From contig NZ_JADF01000024.1 of assembly GCF_000518245.1 (NCBI RefSeq), positions 1 to 35,628 of the forward strand: 35,628 nucleotides of DNA, given 5' to 3'. The stretch is from Brachyspira alvinipulli ATCC 51933 (GTDB taxonomy: Bacteria > Spirochaetota > Brachyspiria > Brachyspirales > Brachyspiraceae). The translations under genes and the position numbers were made by a program. Each line of letters opens with the position of its first letter. Positions within the stretch are counted from its first letter, which is position 1. Shown here in pieces: positions 17,512 to 24,580 of this stretch. The notes under the pieces are model-generated. The model saw only the letters and a program-made list of their open reading frames with translations, did no database searches and was not told where the DNA came from.

Positions 17512-18006
17512 ATGGAATTAAAAGGTTCTAAAACAGAGGTTAATTTGAGAAATGCTTTTATAGGAGAAGCTATGGCTAGATGCAGATATATGTATTATGC
17601 CGAAAAAGCAAGAGAAGAAGGAAAAGAAGATATAGCAGCTATATATGAAAAATTTGCAAGAAACGAGCAGGAGCATGCTAAGATATGGTTTAAAAATTTC
17701 CATGGCATACCGACTACTGAAGAAAATTTAAAAGAATCTATAATGAATGAAAATTATGAATCTATAGATATGTATTTATCATATGCTAAAACAGCTCAGG
17801 AAGAAGGCTTTGATGATTTGGCTATGGCTTTTATGAATGTGGCAAGAATTGAAGACGGACATAAAAAGCAGTTTCAAAATTTACTTAGAAATACAAAATT
17901 AGATGTACCAAGCTGGCAATGCGATATATGCGGATATATTATGGATTGTGAAAATGAAAATACTCAAATATGTCCTGTTTGCAAAAATAAAAAAATTAAA
18001 AAATAA
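17512..18006 (+). CDS. Rubrerythrin
   Basis: Cytoplasmic di-iron peroxidase protecting anaerobes from hydrogen peroxide; electrons pass through its rubredoxin-like centre. The protein has 164 residues. Residues ~5-130 form the ferritin-like four-helix domain with the iron ligands in EAMARCRY, NEQEHAK, EEGFDDLA and IEDGHKK. The C-terminal rubredoxin-like domain (about 133-158) has two CxxC pairs, CDIC and CPVC. GGAG precedes the ATG. The gene is single, between the ribH terminator and a bidirectional terminator shared with the convergent phage terminase. The order, ferritin-like domain first, is that of classical rubrerythrin. The rubredoxin domain is slightly shorter than usual. Confidence 0.95.
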   Translation: MELKGSKTEVNLRNAFIGEAMARCRYMYYAEKAREEGKEDIAAIYEKFARNEQEHAKIWFKNFHGIPTTEENLKESIMNENYESIDMYLSYAKTAQEEGFDDLAMAFMNVARIEDGHKKQFQNLLRNTKLDVPSWQCDICGYIMDCENENTQICPVCKNKKIKK

Positions 18007-18024
18007 ATTCTTGAAATCAAAAAT

Positions 18025-18064
18025 AAAGAGCATATATTAAAATAAAAAATATGCTCTTTACTTT
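18025..18064. terminator. Bidirectional terminator between rubrerythrin and the terminase gene
   Basis: Perfect 11-bp inverted repeat AAAGAGCATAT/ATATGCTCTTT (18025-18035 and 18049-18059). T-rich sequence follows on both strands, and it lies between two convergent genes. Confidence 0.8.
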
Positions 18065-18083
18065 TTATAAAAATTGATATATA

Positions 18084-19454
18084 TTACGGTTCGCCAAAAA
18101 TCGCATTAATCAAATTCATTTTATTACTATCCTCATCTTCATAAACCATATCTTCTACACCAAAAAACATCAAACTGGATAAAGCATCTGGAAAATCCAA
18201 ATAGCTGAACATATCCTCTTTTATATTATTTCCATCAAAAGAATCATCAAAATTTAAAAGCTGCCTTAAAGCTATATAACCGCGTCCATTATTTGTTTTA
18301 AGCCATTTATCAGTATCAGAGCCTTCAGGTGTTTTCTGCCAGCTCTTTGGAAAATATACTTTGTCATATATTAAATAGCTTGCATTTACTATACGCTCAG
18401 CTTTATTTTTATGTACATAGAAAGGTGTTACTTCAAAATGTTTTTCCAATCTTTTAACCAATTCCCTTTGTGCAAAATTTGATTCGCATAATATTTTTTT
18501 TACTTTCTTATTCATAAGAAAATTTATTATGCTCTCATCAGTGGTTGTATTCATATCATTACGCATAAGTCCAGAATCTATTAAATAAATATCCTCCCCT
18601 ATTTGCGTATAAATAATAACAGAAGTAAAACAATTATATTCCCCAAATGCAGGATCAACTATAGCTTTATGCTCGGATGAATTTATTTTTTCTTTTTCAA
18701 TATGCTCATCATAGAATTTTAATTTTGAATATAAAAAAATTTTTCCTTGTTTATTTTTTATTTTACCAAGCCAAATATGATCATACATTTTAGGCATCAT
18801 CTTTAATGTTGAAAGTCTTGATTTATTTAATATATCGCTGAAGTAATAATTGCCGTTATAGTTTATAAATGTAATTAAAATATTATTATCTTCATATTCT
18901 TTATAATCATATTTTTTATTATTTTTATCTGTGTAAAATTTATATTCTAAATTAAATTTGCTTACTGTTTTATAAATAAAATCAGTTTCAAATCTTGGAT
19001 TAAATACAATCCATATTTCACTTTTTTCGGCACGTATTGAAGGCTCTAATATTTCATAGCTTCTTTGAGTGAGTGTTTGTGCTTCTTCTATAAAACATAT
19101 TTTTACATTGTATATTGATTTTATTTCTTCTATTGAACATTCCCTTATACCTAAAAATATAAATTTGCAGTTGGTGATTTTATTTATGATTTCATTTCTT
19201 TTTATAATAAAAAATTTTTCAAGATTTAATTCTTTTATGATGCTGATTAGAAGAGGATAAGTTGAATAGGATATTGACTTTTGAATCTCTCTTGAGCATA
19301 GTATAACGCCTTTTATTTCAAAACTTTTGGCTATTAGAATGCGGGCAATGGATTCACTTTTTCCTCCTCCACGTCTGCTGTATGCTATTTTTAATCGTTT
19401 TTGCATATAAGCCCATTTTTCAAATGGTTTTAATATGTTGAACTTTATATCCAT
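18084..19454 (-). CDS. Phage terminase large subunit, PBSX/Terminase_3 type
   Basis: ATP-driven DNA-packaging motor and nuclease of a tailed phage. I start it at ATG 19454, which has GGAG six bases upstream, giving 456 residues. A TTG 15 bases further out is less likely. The ATPase domain has Walker A RRGGGKS (lysine near residue 32) and Walker B ICFIEEAQ (acidic pair near 123-124). The nuclease domain has IVDPAFGEYN, a CESN segment and YLDFPDALSS near the C-terminus. The length is complete for the family. It is preceded by a truncated small-subunit remnant, and no portal gene follows, since rubrerythrin is next. It is therefore an isolated packaging gene from a phage different from the Mu-like one at 24005-34487. 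The gene lies outside the 21-bp repeats. Confidence 0.88.
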   Translation of the reverse strand: MDIKFNILKPFEKWAYMQKRLKIAYSRRGGGKSESIARILIAKSFEIKGVILCSREIQKSISYSTYPLLISIIKELNLEKFFIIKRNEIINKITNCKFIFLGIRECSIEEIKSIYNVKICFIEEAQTLTQRSYEILEPSIRAEKSEIWIVFNPRFETDFIYKTVSKFNLEYKFYTDKNNKKYDYKEYEDNNILITFINYNGNYYFSDILNKSRLSTLKMMPKMYDHIWLGKIKNKQGKIFLYSKLKFYDEHIEKEKINSSEHKAIVDPAFGEYNCFTSVIIYTQIGEDIYLIDSGLMRNDMNTTTDESIINFLMNKKVKKILCESNFAQRELVKRLEKHFEVTPFYVHKNKAERIVNASYLIYDKVYFPKSWQKTPEGSDTDKWLKTNNGRGYIALRQLLNFDDSFDGNNIKEDMFSYLDFPDALSSLMFFGVEDMVYEDEDSNKMNLINAIFGEP

Positions 19455-19481
19455 TATTATTTTCTCCAAATAAAATTATTT

Positions 19482-19787
19482 TTAATTATCAAAACCTACT
19501 CTTATATTAATTTTATTTTCTTCTTCTTTTAATTTTCTTTTTTCGAGTCTTTTAGCATTTCTTGTTTTTACGAGCTCTAAAAATACTATAATAGCTCTTT
19601 CGCTTGGAGGATTGTATTTATAAACTGTTCTTTTTGTAAATGATTCTTTTCCGTCTTTATCGGTTTTTATTTCTTTTATTGTGTCTTTAGTATAATAACC
19701 CAAAGCCTTTTTTATTAGAGCATTTTCTATTTTTATTTTGGTATCTTTTAAATATTCATCTTTTTGATAAATACAAGCAATAGACCA
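19482..19787 (-). pseudogene. Terminase small subunit, 5'-truncated remnant
   Basis: The readable frame runs from an in-frame stop near 19787 to 19482. It matches the C-terminal half of small terminases: KIKIENALIKKALGY, a Lys/Glu-rich segment, then PPSERAIIVFLELVKTRN, in the position where the family has its PDTTAQIFWLKNR motif. The N-terminal helix-turn-helix is missing. The only start inside would be a TTG at 19703, giving 73 residues that begin in the middle of the conserved block. The gene stops 12 bases before the terminase RBS, so the two formed a packaging pair. The break point is about 80-100 bases from the left 21-bp direct repeat, which suggests that an insertion or deletion removed its front half. 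Confidence 0.7.
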
Positions 19788-19865
19788 TCACACAACAGCG
19801 AATAAGCGGGATTTAACGGGATAAAGCGGTATTTAGTGAAATGTAAAAAGAAAAAGAACCAACAC

Positions 19866-19886
19866 ATTATGCAATTAATTTAATAA
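19866..19886. repeat. 21-bp exact direct repeat, left copy (possible attachment or recombination site)
   Basis: Identical in all 21 bases and in orientation to 35565-35585, 15.7 kb away. The core reads ATTATGCAATTAATTTAATA plus one more A. The heptamer AACCAAC ends two bases before this copy. Its complement GTTGGTT starts eight bases after the right copy. The pair brackets the accessory genes and the Mu-like cassette. Confidence 0.65.
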
Positions 19887-19960
19887 TTTTTATATATAAA
19901 ACGATGAAAAAAACTCATTTTAATATATAATTTAATCACAAAACACTAGGAAATTATATA

Positions 19961-20380
19961 ATGAAAATAAACTACGAATTAATTAGAAATATACTTGAAG
20001 TTATGGAAGAACATAAAAATCATGAAATACTTGGAAAAGAACTATTAGATAAATTAAACATCAAAGTACCAGAAGATGATAATAATGAAGAAGAAATTTT
20101 ATTATATGATAATTTAGTAGGACATATTAAAATTTTATTTGATAATGAATGTATAGATAATGATTTCAATAATAAGGAAAATAAATATGGATTTACTTAT
20201 TTGTTATCTACTAACTTTCCATTAATTAATGGAGCTTATAGAATTACAGCAAAAGGATATGATTTTCTAAGCGGTTTAAAAGAAGATAAAGTATTTTCTA
20301 AAATAAAAGATTTTTCAATTAATGTAGCTATAGAAGCTGCCAAACAATTATTAGTAAAACTAGCTTTAGGAAATTTATAA
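19961..20380 (+). CDS. DUF2513-like protein
   Basis: A 139-residue soluble protein. The opening INYELIRNILEVMEEH, the central YDNLVGHIKILFDNECID and the closing YRITAKGYDFLSGLKEDKVFSKIKD match the pattern of the DUF2513 family: an N-terminal winged-helix-like region and a C-terminal G-x-DFL helix. Such proteins are found in phages and genomic islands and have no established function; a DNA-binding role is an inference from the fold pattern. AGGA precedes the ATG at good spacing. It is the first gene inside the left 21-bp repeat and converges with the DUF2806-like gene, the ends 7 bases apart. The C-terminal ~20 residues form a hydrophobic helix. Confidence 0.7.
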   Translation: MKINYELIRNILEVMEEHKNHEILGKELLDKLNIKVPEDDNNEEEILLYDNLVGHIKILFDNECIDNDFNNKENKYGFTYLLSTNFPLINGAYRITAKGYDFLSGLKEDKVFSKIKDFSINVAIEAAKQLLVKLALGNL

Positions 20381-20387
20381 ACAACAA

Positions 20388-21407
20388 CTATATATCATTA
20401 ATTAAATTTTCATTTTCATCTATAGTATAAATTATATCATTCTTAAAATCTATATACTTAATTCTTTTCACTTCATATTCACAACTATTTTTAAAATTCT
20501 CTTTTATTGACTTAATATTATCAATAAAAAAGTCATCATTACTACATTTATCGTCTATTAATTCTAATATTTCTTTTCCAGATTCAGAAAGTTTAAATAC
20601 ATTTACATTCATAAGGTTTATAATCAATATATTAGTATTTTTATTTTTATTTTTTGATAATTTAAATAAATAATTGTTATTAGATATAACTATTTCACTA
20701 CTTATTGTTAAATTTAAGTCATTAAGACTACTTATAACACCCGAATCCATAAGTTTAGTTATGTCTGAAAGAGAAATACCATATTTTTGTAATAAAGTTA
20801 AATTTTTAAATATATATTTTTCTCTTTCTTTGCCATAAAATAATAATTTAGCAACTTTAGTAAATAATTCTGCTTCATCAGTAGTCATATTTTTTAATGT
20901 TTCTAAAGTTCTATATGAAAAACTACCAGGCTGTTTTATCTCTCCTGCTAATAATTTAGCCCATAAATCCTGAATATCTTCATTGCTTATATCTTGAACA
21001 ATATTAAAATATCTAGTAAACCAATCCTTATCCACAGGTTTATCAGAAACATCCTCTTCATCTTTTAATATATCATAAGTTTTAGAAATAACATTTTGAA
21101 TATTAGAAGTTCTTGATAATTCCTGATTTACTAATCTTGCTTTTGTGTTTTCTAATAATATATTAGCATTACTTATTTCTGTTCCATTATTATGATTTAT
21201 ATTAAGATTTGAATTTTTAGTTATAAATTCTAATATTTTTTCTATTTCATATATTTTGTCATCTGTTTCTAATTTTCTTTTATAAGATTCAGCATCAGCA
21301 ATTCTTTTTATATGATACGGCTCATATATTTTCCAACCAAAACCTCTTAATAAATCAATAAGTTTTTCTATAGCTTTACCAACTCCAGCTATATCATTGA
21401 TATCCAT
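20388..21407 (-). CDS. DUF2806-like protein
   Basis: A 339-residue soluble protein that resembles the DUF2806 family. Its features are an N-terminal LIDLLRGFGWKIYEPYHIKRIADAE segment, a long Lys/Glu-rich helical middle, then VDKDWFTRYFNIVQDISNEDIQDLWAKLLAGEIKQPGSFSYRTLE, the family's most recognisable block, and a beta-rich C-terminal part with an ELTxxGxxI-like LSESGKEILELI. A winged-helix reading of that part is possible. AGGGG precedes the ATG. No function is established for the family, which occurs in mobile DNA. It faces the DUF2513-like gene tail to tail, and its upstream region is shared with the divergent lysis cassette. Confidence 0.7.
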   Translation of the reverse strand: MDINDIAGVGKAIEKLIDLLRGFGWKIYEPYHIKRIADAESYKRKLETDDKIYEIEKILEFITKNSNLNINHNNGTEISNANILLENTKARLVNQELSRTSNIQNVISKTYDILKDEEDVSDKPVDKDWFTRYFNIVQDISNEDIQDLWAKLLAGEIKQPGSFSYRTLETLKNMTTDEAELFTKVAKLLFYGKEREKYIFKNLTLLQKYGISLSDITKLMDSGVISSLNDLNLTISSEIVISNNNYLFKLSKNKNKNTNILIINLMNVNVFKLSESGKEILELIDDKCSNDDFFIDNIKSIKENFKNSCEYEVKRIKYIDFKNDIIYTIDENENLINDI

Positions 21408-21553
21408 AATAACCCCTTATAAAGCACTATGTATAAATGATAAATCTTTAATATTTTTTGTCAATATATATAAAAAATCTAAAAATCTTTAGTCTATAAA
21501 AGTTCATTAAAAATCTATAATCTGAATATAATTAAATGAAGGCAGGTATATAA

Positions 21554-22176
21554 ATGCTTACAAAAGATATTCTTAAAAAATCAGGAATAAATCAAAAATG
21601 GTATGAAGTATTAAGTAAAAGTTTTGATAAATATCATATATGCAAATCTGATAACAAAGAAGAAAATATAAATGAATTAGCTATGTTTTTGGCACAATGC
21701 GGACATGAAAGCATTAATTTCACAAAATTAGAAGAAAATCTAAATTATTCAGCAAATACATTATTAAAAATATTTCCAAAATATTTTAAGGATATTAATG
21801 AAGCCAGAGAAGTTGTAAGCAAGGGTAAAGAAGCTATAGAAACAGAATATACGGAGGAAGACTAGGAAACGGTAAAAATGAAGGATACAAATATAGAGGC
21901 AGAGGCATTATACAGCTTACAGGAAAAAATAATTATAAAAAATACGGAGAAAAATTAGGGATTAATTTGGTTGATAATCCAGATTTAGCATCATCAGAAT
22001 TAATAGCATCAAATATAGCATGCTGCTATTGGATAGAAAGAGGTTTACAGCCATTTGCAAGAAAAGGCGATGTAAAAACAGTAACAAAAATGATAAATGG
22101 AGGCTATAACGGACTAGAGGACAGAGAAAAAAGATTCAAAAATATACTAAAAATATTAGAGGCTGTTAATGACTGA
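21554..22176 (+). pseudogene. GH19 endolysin (chitinase-like muramidase), frameshifted
   Basis: Two adjacent frames together make one complete phage GH19 endolysin of about 207 residues that would degrade peptidoglycan at lysis. Frame one (21554-21865) has FLAQCGHESINFTKLEENLNYSA, with the catalytic Glu at residue 52, and reaches KEAIE. The second frame resumes with IYGGRLGNG, then GYKYRGRGIIQLTGKNNY and the C-terminal NGGYNGLEDREKRF. Restoring a single base between 21839 and 21840 (codon G-A to GCA) gives EAIANRIYGGRLGNG, the usual family sequence. The lesion is therefore a one-base deletion, and the frame stops at 21863-21865. The truncated product would lack the QLTG core. A sequencing error remains an alternative. 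The last codons overlap the next gene's start. Confidence 0.85.
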
Positions 22177-23002
22177 TATACTGACCGCTTTTTCTATAAT
22201 AATAGCTTGTATAACTATACTTATAATAGGCAATTGGGTAAGAGAACTTATTATAAATAATAAGCAGGCTAAAGTAAAAGCCAATCTTAAAATTGGAGAA
22301 TTAGAGTTTGGAAATGATAAAATTATCTCAGAAAAACCTATAGAAAAACAAAATAATTTAGTTTCTAATGCTTTTAAATCTCCAAAAGAGCTTGATGTAT
22401 TAGGAGCTAAAAATAACAGTGAAATATTAGCTTATTATCACGGAGATAATGAAAATGGAAATAGGTTTCAATATGACAATAATATTACTTCTTTGACAGT
22501 CTATAAAGAATACAGCAATATTATAAGTCAAAGTACATTGAAAGTTCAGAGTAAAATAATTAGTTATATAGCCAGAAATCATATACTTAATAAAGATAAA
22601 TCTGAGTTTGAAGAGTATGTAAAAGAAAAAAGAATAGAAATTATAAATATATATAATACAGCTTTATCCAAAAGCGACATTGAAAGTATAAGAAGATTAG
22701 GATTAGAAAATATTTGCAATTTTTATTATATGATTATTTTAGATAATCTAAAAGAGATTTATAAATCAATATATAATAATCATAAAGTACAATATGATAA
22801 ACGTAATAATTTTCTGAGAAATCTTAAAAATCTTCCTGCCAAAGATAGGTTAAAAAGCTATGATGTTTTTATCAATAATAATTTTACGGAAACAACAATA
22901 AAAGATAGTGAAATAGTTTTGGAAAGTTTAGAATATTTACAAAAATTTTTACTAGGAATATTTCACGACAGTATAAAATATAATGGAATTAGACAAAAAT
23001 AA
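22169..23002 (+). CDS. Unknown phage membrane-anchored protein in the lysis cassette
   Basis: A 277-residue protein I do not recognise. One N-terminal membrane helix (ILTAFSIIIACITILIIGNWV, about residues 4-24) is followed by a basic stretch, a Lys/Glu-rich linker and a largely alpha-helical cytoplasmic or periplasmic domain of ~200 residues with many Ile, Asn and Lys. No cysteines cluster and no catalytic motif is seen. The ATG overlaps the endolysin end by 8 bases, indicating translational coupling. Its last 12 codons lie in the first copy of a 37-bp duplication, and its stop codon touches repeat copy E. The ancestral stop was probably the TAA at 23111-23113. The position between endolysin and holin suggests a lysis or membrane role, but that is inference. 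Confidence 0.6.
   Translation: MTDILTAFSIIIACITILIIGNWVRELIINNKQAKVKANLKIGELEFGNDKIISEKPIEKQNNLVSNAFKSPKELDVLGAKNNSEILAYYHGDNENGNRFQYDNNITSLTVYKEYSNIISQSTLKVQSKIISYIARNHILNKDKSEFEEYVKEKRIEIINIYNTALSKSDIESIRRLGLENICNFYYMIILDNLKEIYKSIYNNHKVQYDKRNNFLRNLKNLPAKDRLKSYDVFINNNFTETTIKDSEIVLESLEYLQKFLLGIFHDSIKYNGIRQK
22957..22993 (+). repeat. 37-bp direct duplication flanking repeat E, left copy
   Basis: Matches 23074-23110 with one mismatch in 37 bases, period 117 bases. The left copy encodes the C-terminus (IFHDSIKYNGIR) of the 22169 gene. Confidence 0.9.
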
Positions 23003-23057
23003 AAAACTTGAATGCCTGCTGAAGCAATTCAGCAGGAGGTTATAATGAAAGTTTTTT
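23001..23057. repeat. Nested-hairpin repeat, copy E (inserted)
   Basis: Outer arms AAAAAACTTG and AAGTTTTTT enclose a perfect 9-bp stem CCTGCTGAA/TTCAGCAGG closed by a GCAA tetraloop. It has the same outer arms as copies A and D but a different inner hairpin. It lies between the two copies of the 37-bp duplication. Confidence 0.85.
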
Positions 23058-23073
23058 ATTTTAGCAATAATAA

Positions 23074-23110
23074 AATATTTCACGACAGTATAAAATATAA
23101 TGGAGTTAGA
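23074..23110 (+). repeat. 37-bp direct duplication flanking repeat E, right copy
   Basis: Right copy of 22957-22993. Here the sequence continues TAA-ATG, giving the probable ancestral stop of the 22169 gene directly before the holin start. The single mismatch makes GGAG, a usable ribosome-binding site for the holin gene, instead of GGAA in the left copy. Confidence 0.9.
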
Positions 23111-23113
23111 TAA

Positions 23114-23389
23114 ATGAGTTTTATAGACAAGCATAATGCAAATAAGAAATTATTAATTTATACAAGTATAGTCAGTTTTATTTTAGGCTGTATTTGGGTA
23201 TTTGTTAATTTAATTTGGAGAGGCAGGACAGTAACTAAAGAAGAGGCAATAGCAGTTGTAATAATTCTTCTTGGGCTTAATGCTGTTAGTTTTGGAAGCG
23301 ACTTGAGAGGATTTTTAAAAATATTAAAAGGAGGAAATGAAAAAGAAAAAAGATTAGAAGAAGTAAATACAATAAAAGATAATAAATAA
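23114..23389 (+). CDS. Putative holin / small phage membrane protein
   Basis: A 91-residue protein with two hydrophobic segments (about 14-33 and 44-62) and a charged Lys/Glu-rich C-terminal tail, the shape of a class II holin. A holin would open the inner membrane to release the endolysin. The call rests on size, topology and position within the lysis cassette, between the endolysin and spanin-like genes, and not on a recognised motif. GGAG in the duplicated 37-bp segment lies 8 bases before the ATG. The next gene starts two bases after the stop codon. Confidence 0.55.
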   Translation: MSFIDKHNANKKLLIYTSIVSFILGCIWVFVNLIWRGRTVTKEEAIAVVIILLGLNAVSFGSDLRGFLKILKGGNEKEKRLEEVNTIKDNK

Positions 23390-23390
23390 A

Positions 23391-23765
23391 ATGACAATAA
23401 TAATCAGTATAATAATTAATTTTTTAAAGACAAAACTATTAAGTTTTTTGAAATCAAAATATTTTATATATTTTTTGATTGCAGGTATTTTACTTGGATA
23501 TATAAGTTTTTTGAATTGTACAATAAAAATAAAAGACAACAAAATCAAATCTTTAGAAAAAGAAATATATACAACAAAATTAAATATTTCAAATATTATA
23601 CTAGAGAAAGAAATGATTTTTGATAATGAAAGAAAAATAATGCTTGAAAGTTTCAGCAATAGTAATGAAGCTATAGAAAATATAAAAGAAAGTTATCTTA
23701 AAAGCGATGAAATAAAGGCATTAAATACTATTATAAATGATTATTATAAAAATATAAAAAATTAA
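23391..23765 (+). CDS. Putative inner-membrane spanin (Rz-like)
   Basis: A 124-residue protein with a membrane segment at about residues 25-43 (YFIYFLIAGILLGYISFLN), then a long charged helical region with heptad-like Leu/Ile spacing to the end. That is the architecture of i-spanins such as lambda Rz. These link to an outer-membrane lipoprotein partner and fuse the two membranes in the final stage of lysis. A single cysteine follows the membrane segment. The start is two bases after the preceding stop. The neighbouring gene encodes a small lipoprotein that fits the partner. Assignment is by architecture and context only. Confidence 0.5.
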   Translation: MTIIISIIINFLKTKLLSFLKSKYFIYFLIAGILLGYISFLNCTIKIKDNKIKSLEKEIYTTKLNISNIILEKEMIFDNERKIMLESFSNSNEAIENIKESYLKSDEIKALNTIINDYYKNIKN

Positions 23766-23772
23766 GGAATAT

Positions 23773-24015
23773 ATGAAAATAAAATATTTAATTTTAATAC
23801 TTATATTTTTAGTAAGCTGTACTGCTAAATATATAACCATACCATTATCACAGACGCCTAGTTTTTATGAGCCTAATAATAATATAAATACAAGTAAAGA
23901 ACTTATTAAAGAATATCAAAAAAGTATTATAAAAATATCAGAATGGCAAATTTGGTATAATGTACAAACAGGAAGTAATTACTATAAAATAAGAGGCAGT
24001 AATAATGGCACCTAA
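23773..24015 (+). CDS. Putative outer-membrane spanin lipoprotein (Rz1-like)
   Basis: An 80-residue lipoprotein. The signal MKIKYLILILIFLVSC ends in the lipobox L-V-S-C, and a ~64-residue mature part follows with Pro, Asn and Ser in its first half. Size, lipid anchor and position directly after the Rz-like gene fit the o-spanin of a two-component system. It starts 7 bases after the previous stop, with AAGGA just before. Its 3' end overlaps the start of the gp27-like gene by 11 bases. There is no sequence similarity I can claim to a specific Rz1. Confidence 0.5.
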   Translation: MKIKYLILILIFLVSCTAKYITIPLSQTPSFYEPNNNINTSKELIKEYQKSIIKISEWQIWYNVQTGSNYYKIRGSNNGT

Positions 24016-24578
24016 AAGCAACATAGATAAACTTGATAAAAAAACAAAAGAAGAAATTATAGAACTTTTGCAAGACAGTACGGTAAGATATATTGATATT
24101 GCTAATATTATCAATGAGAAATTGGGAAAAAAAGCAGTGTCAAAATCTGGTATATCAAGATATAAGAAAAAGATTTGATAATTTATTGGATAAGAAAAAA
24201 GAAATAGAGGCAATAGCTTCAGCTTGGAAAGATAAAACAGGCGATGAATTAGGCAATATTTTAGGCAAGCAGACTATGGAAGAAATAAGAATGCTTATCT
24301 ATGATTTTGTAGGTTCATTGCAGGAAATACAAAACAGCGAGGTAGCAAATATGGATATAAAAGAAATAGAGAAAATGTCTAACTCTATAGAAAAGGCAAC
24401 AAAAGGAATAATCAATCTTGAAAATGCTATATCGAAAAATAATCAGCATACAGAAGAGATAAAAAATAAAGCCCTTTAAGAGGCACAAATTAAAGCCATT
24501 AATAATGCTAATTCTGCAGGAATATCTCAGGAAACAGTTAATACAATATTCAGAGATGTATTTAATATTAATAATTAA
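24005..24578 (+). pseudogene. Mu gp27-like (DUF3486) terminase small-subunit protein, broken
   Basis: The first frame begins MAPKSNIDKL with a K-SGISRYKKK region, the same pattern as the start of Mu gp27/DUF3486 proteins, which are packaging small-subunit candidates. It stops at TGA 24176-24178. Removing one A from the A-run near 24166-24170 gives ISRYKKRFDNLLDKKKEIEAI and joins the second frame, which runs to TAA 24477-24479. After that stop the same frame continues as EAQIKAINNAN, then GISQETVNTIFRDVF, to 24578, the usual C-terminal block of the family. Two independent lesions are thus visible: an extra base and a probable CAA-to-TAA change. The true gene would be about 190 residues and ends 2 bases before the gp28-like ATG. 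Confidence 0.8.
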
Positions 24579-24580
24579 AA

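Noticed and set aside
19788-19850. A longer small-terminase reading frame through the GC-richer AAGCGGGATTTAACGGG patch
   Set aside because: The terminase frame hits a stop near 19787 and the other frames give no family-like sequence, so the patch is probably from the junction and not from the gene.
14426-23057. A CRISPR array
   Set aside because: The repeats are few, of variable length, irregularly spaced by hundreds to thousands of bases, and self-complementary. There are no spacers of uniform size and no cas genes.
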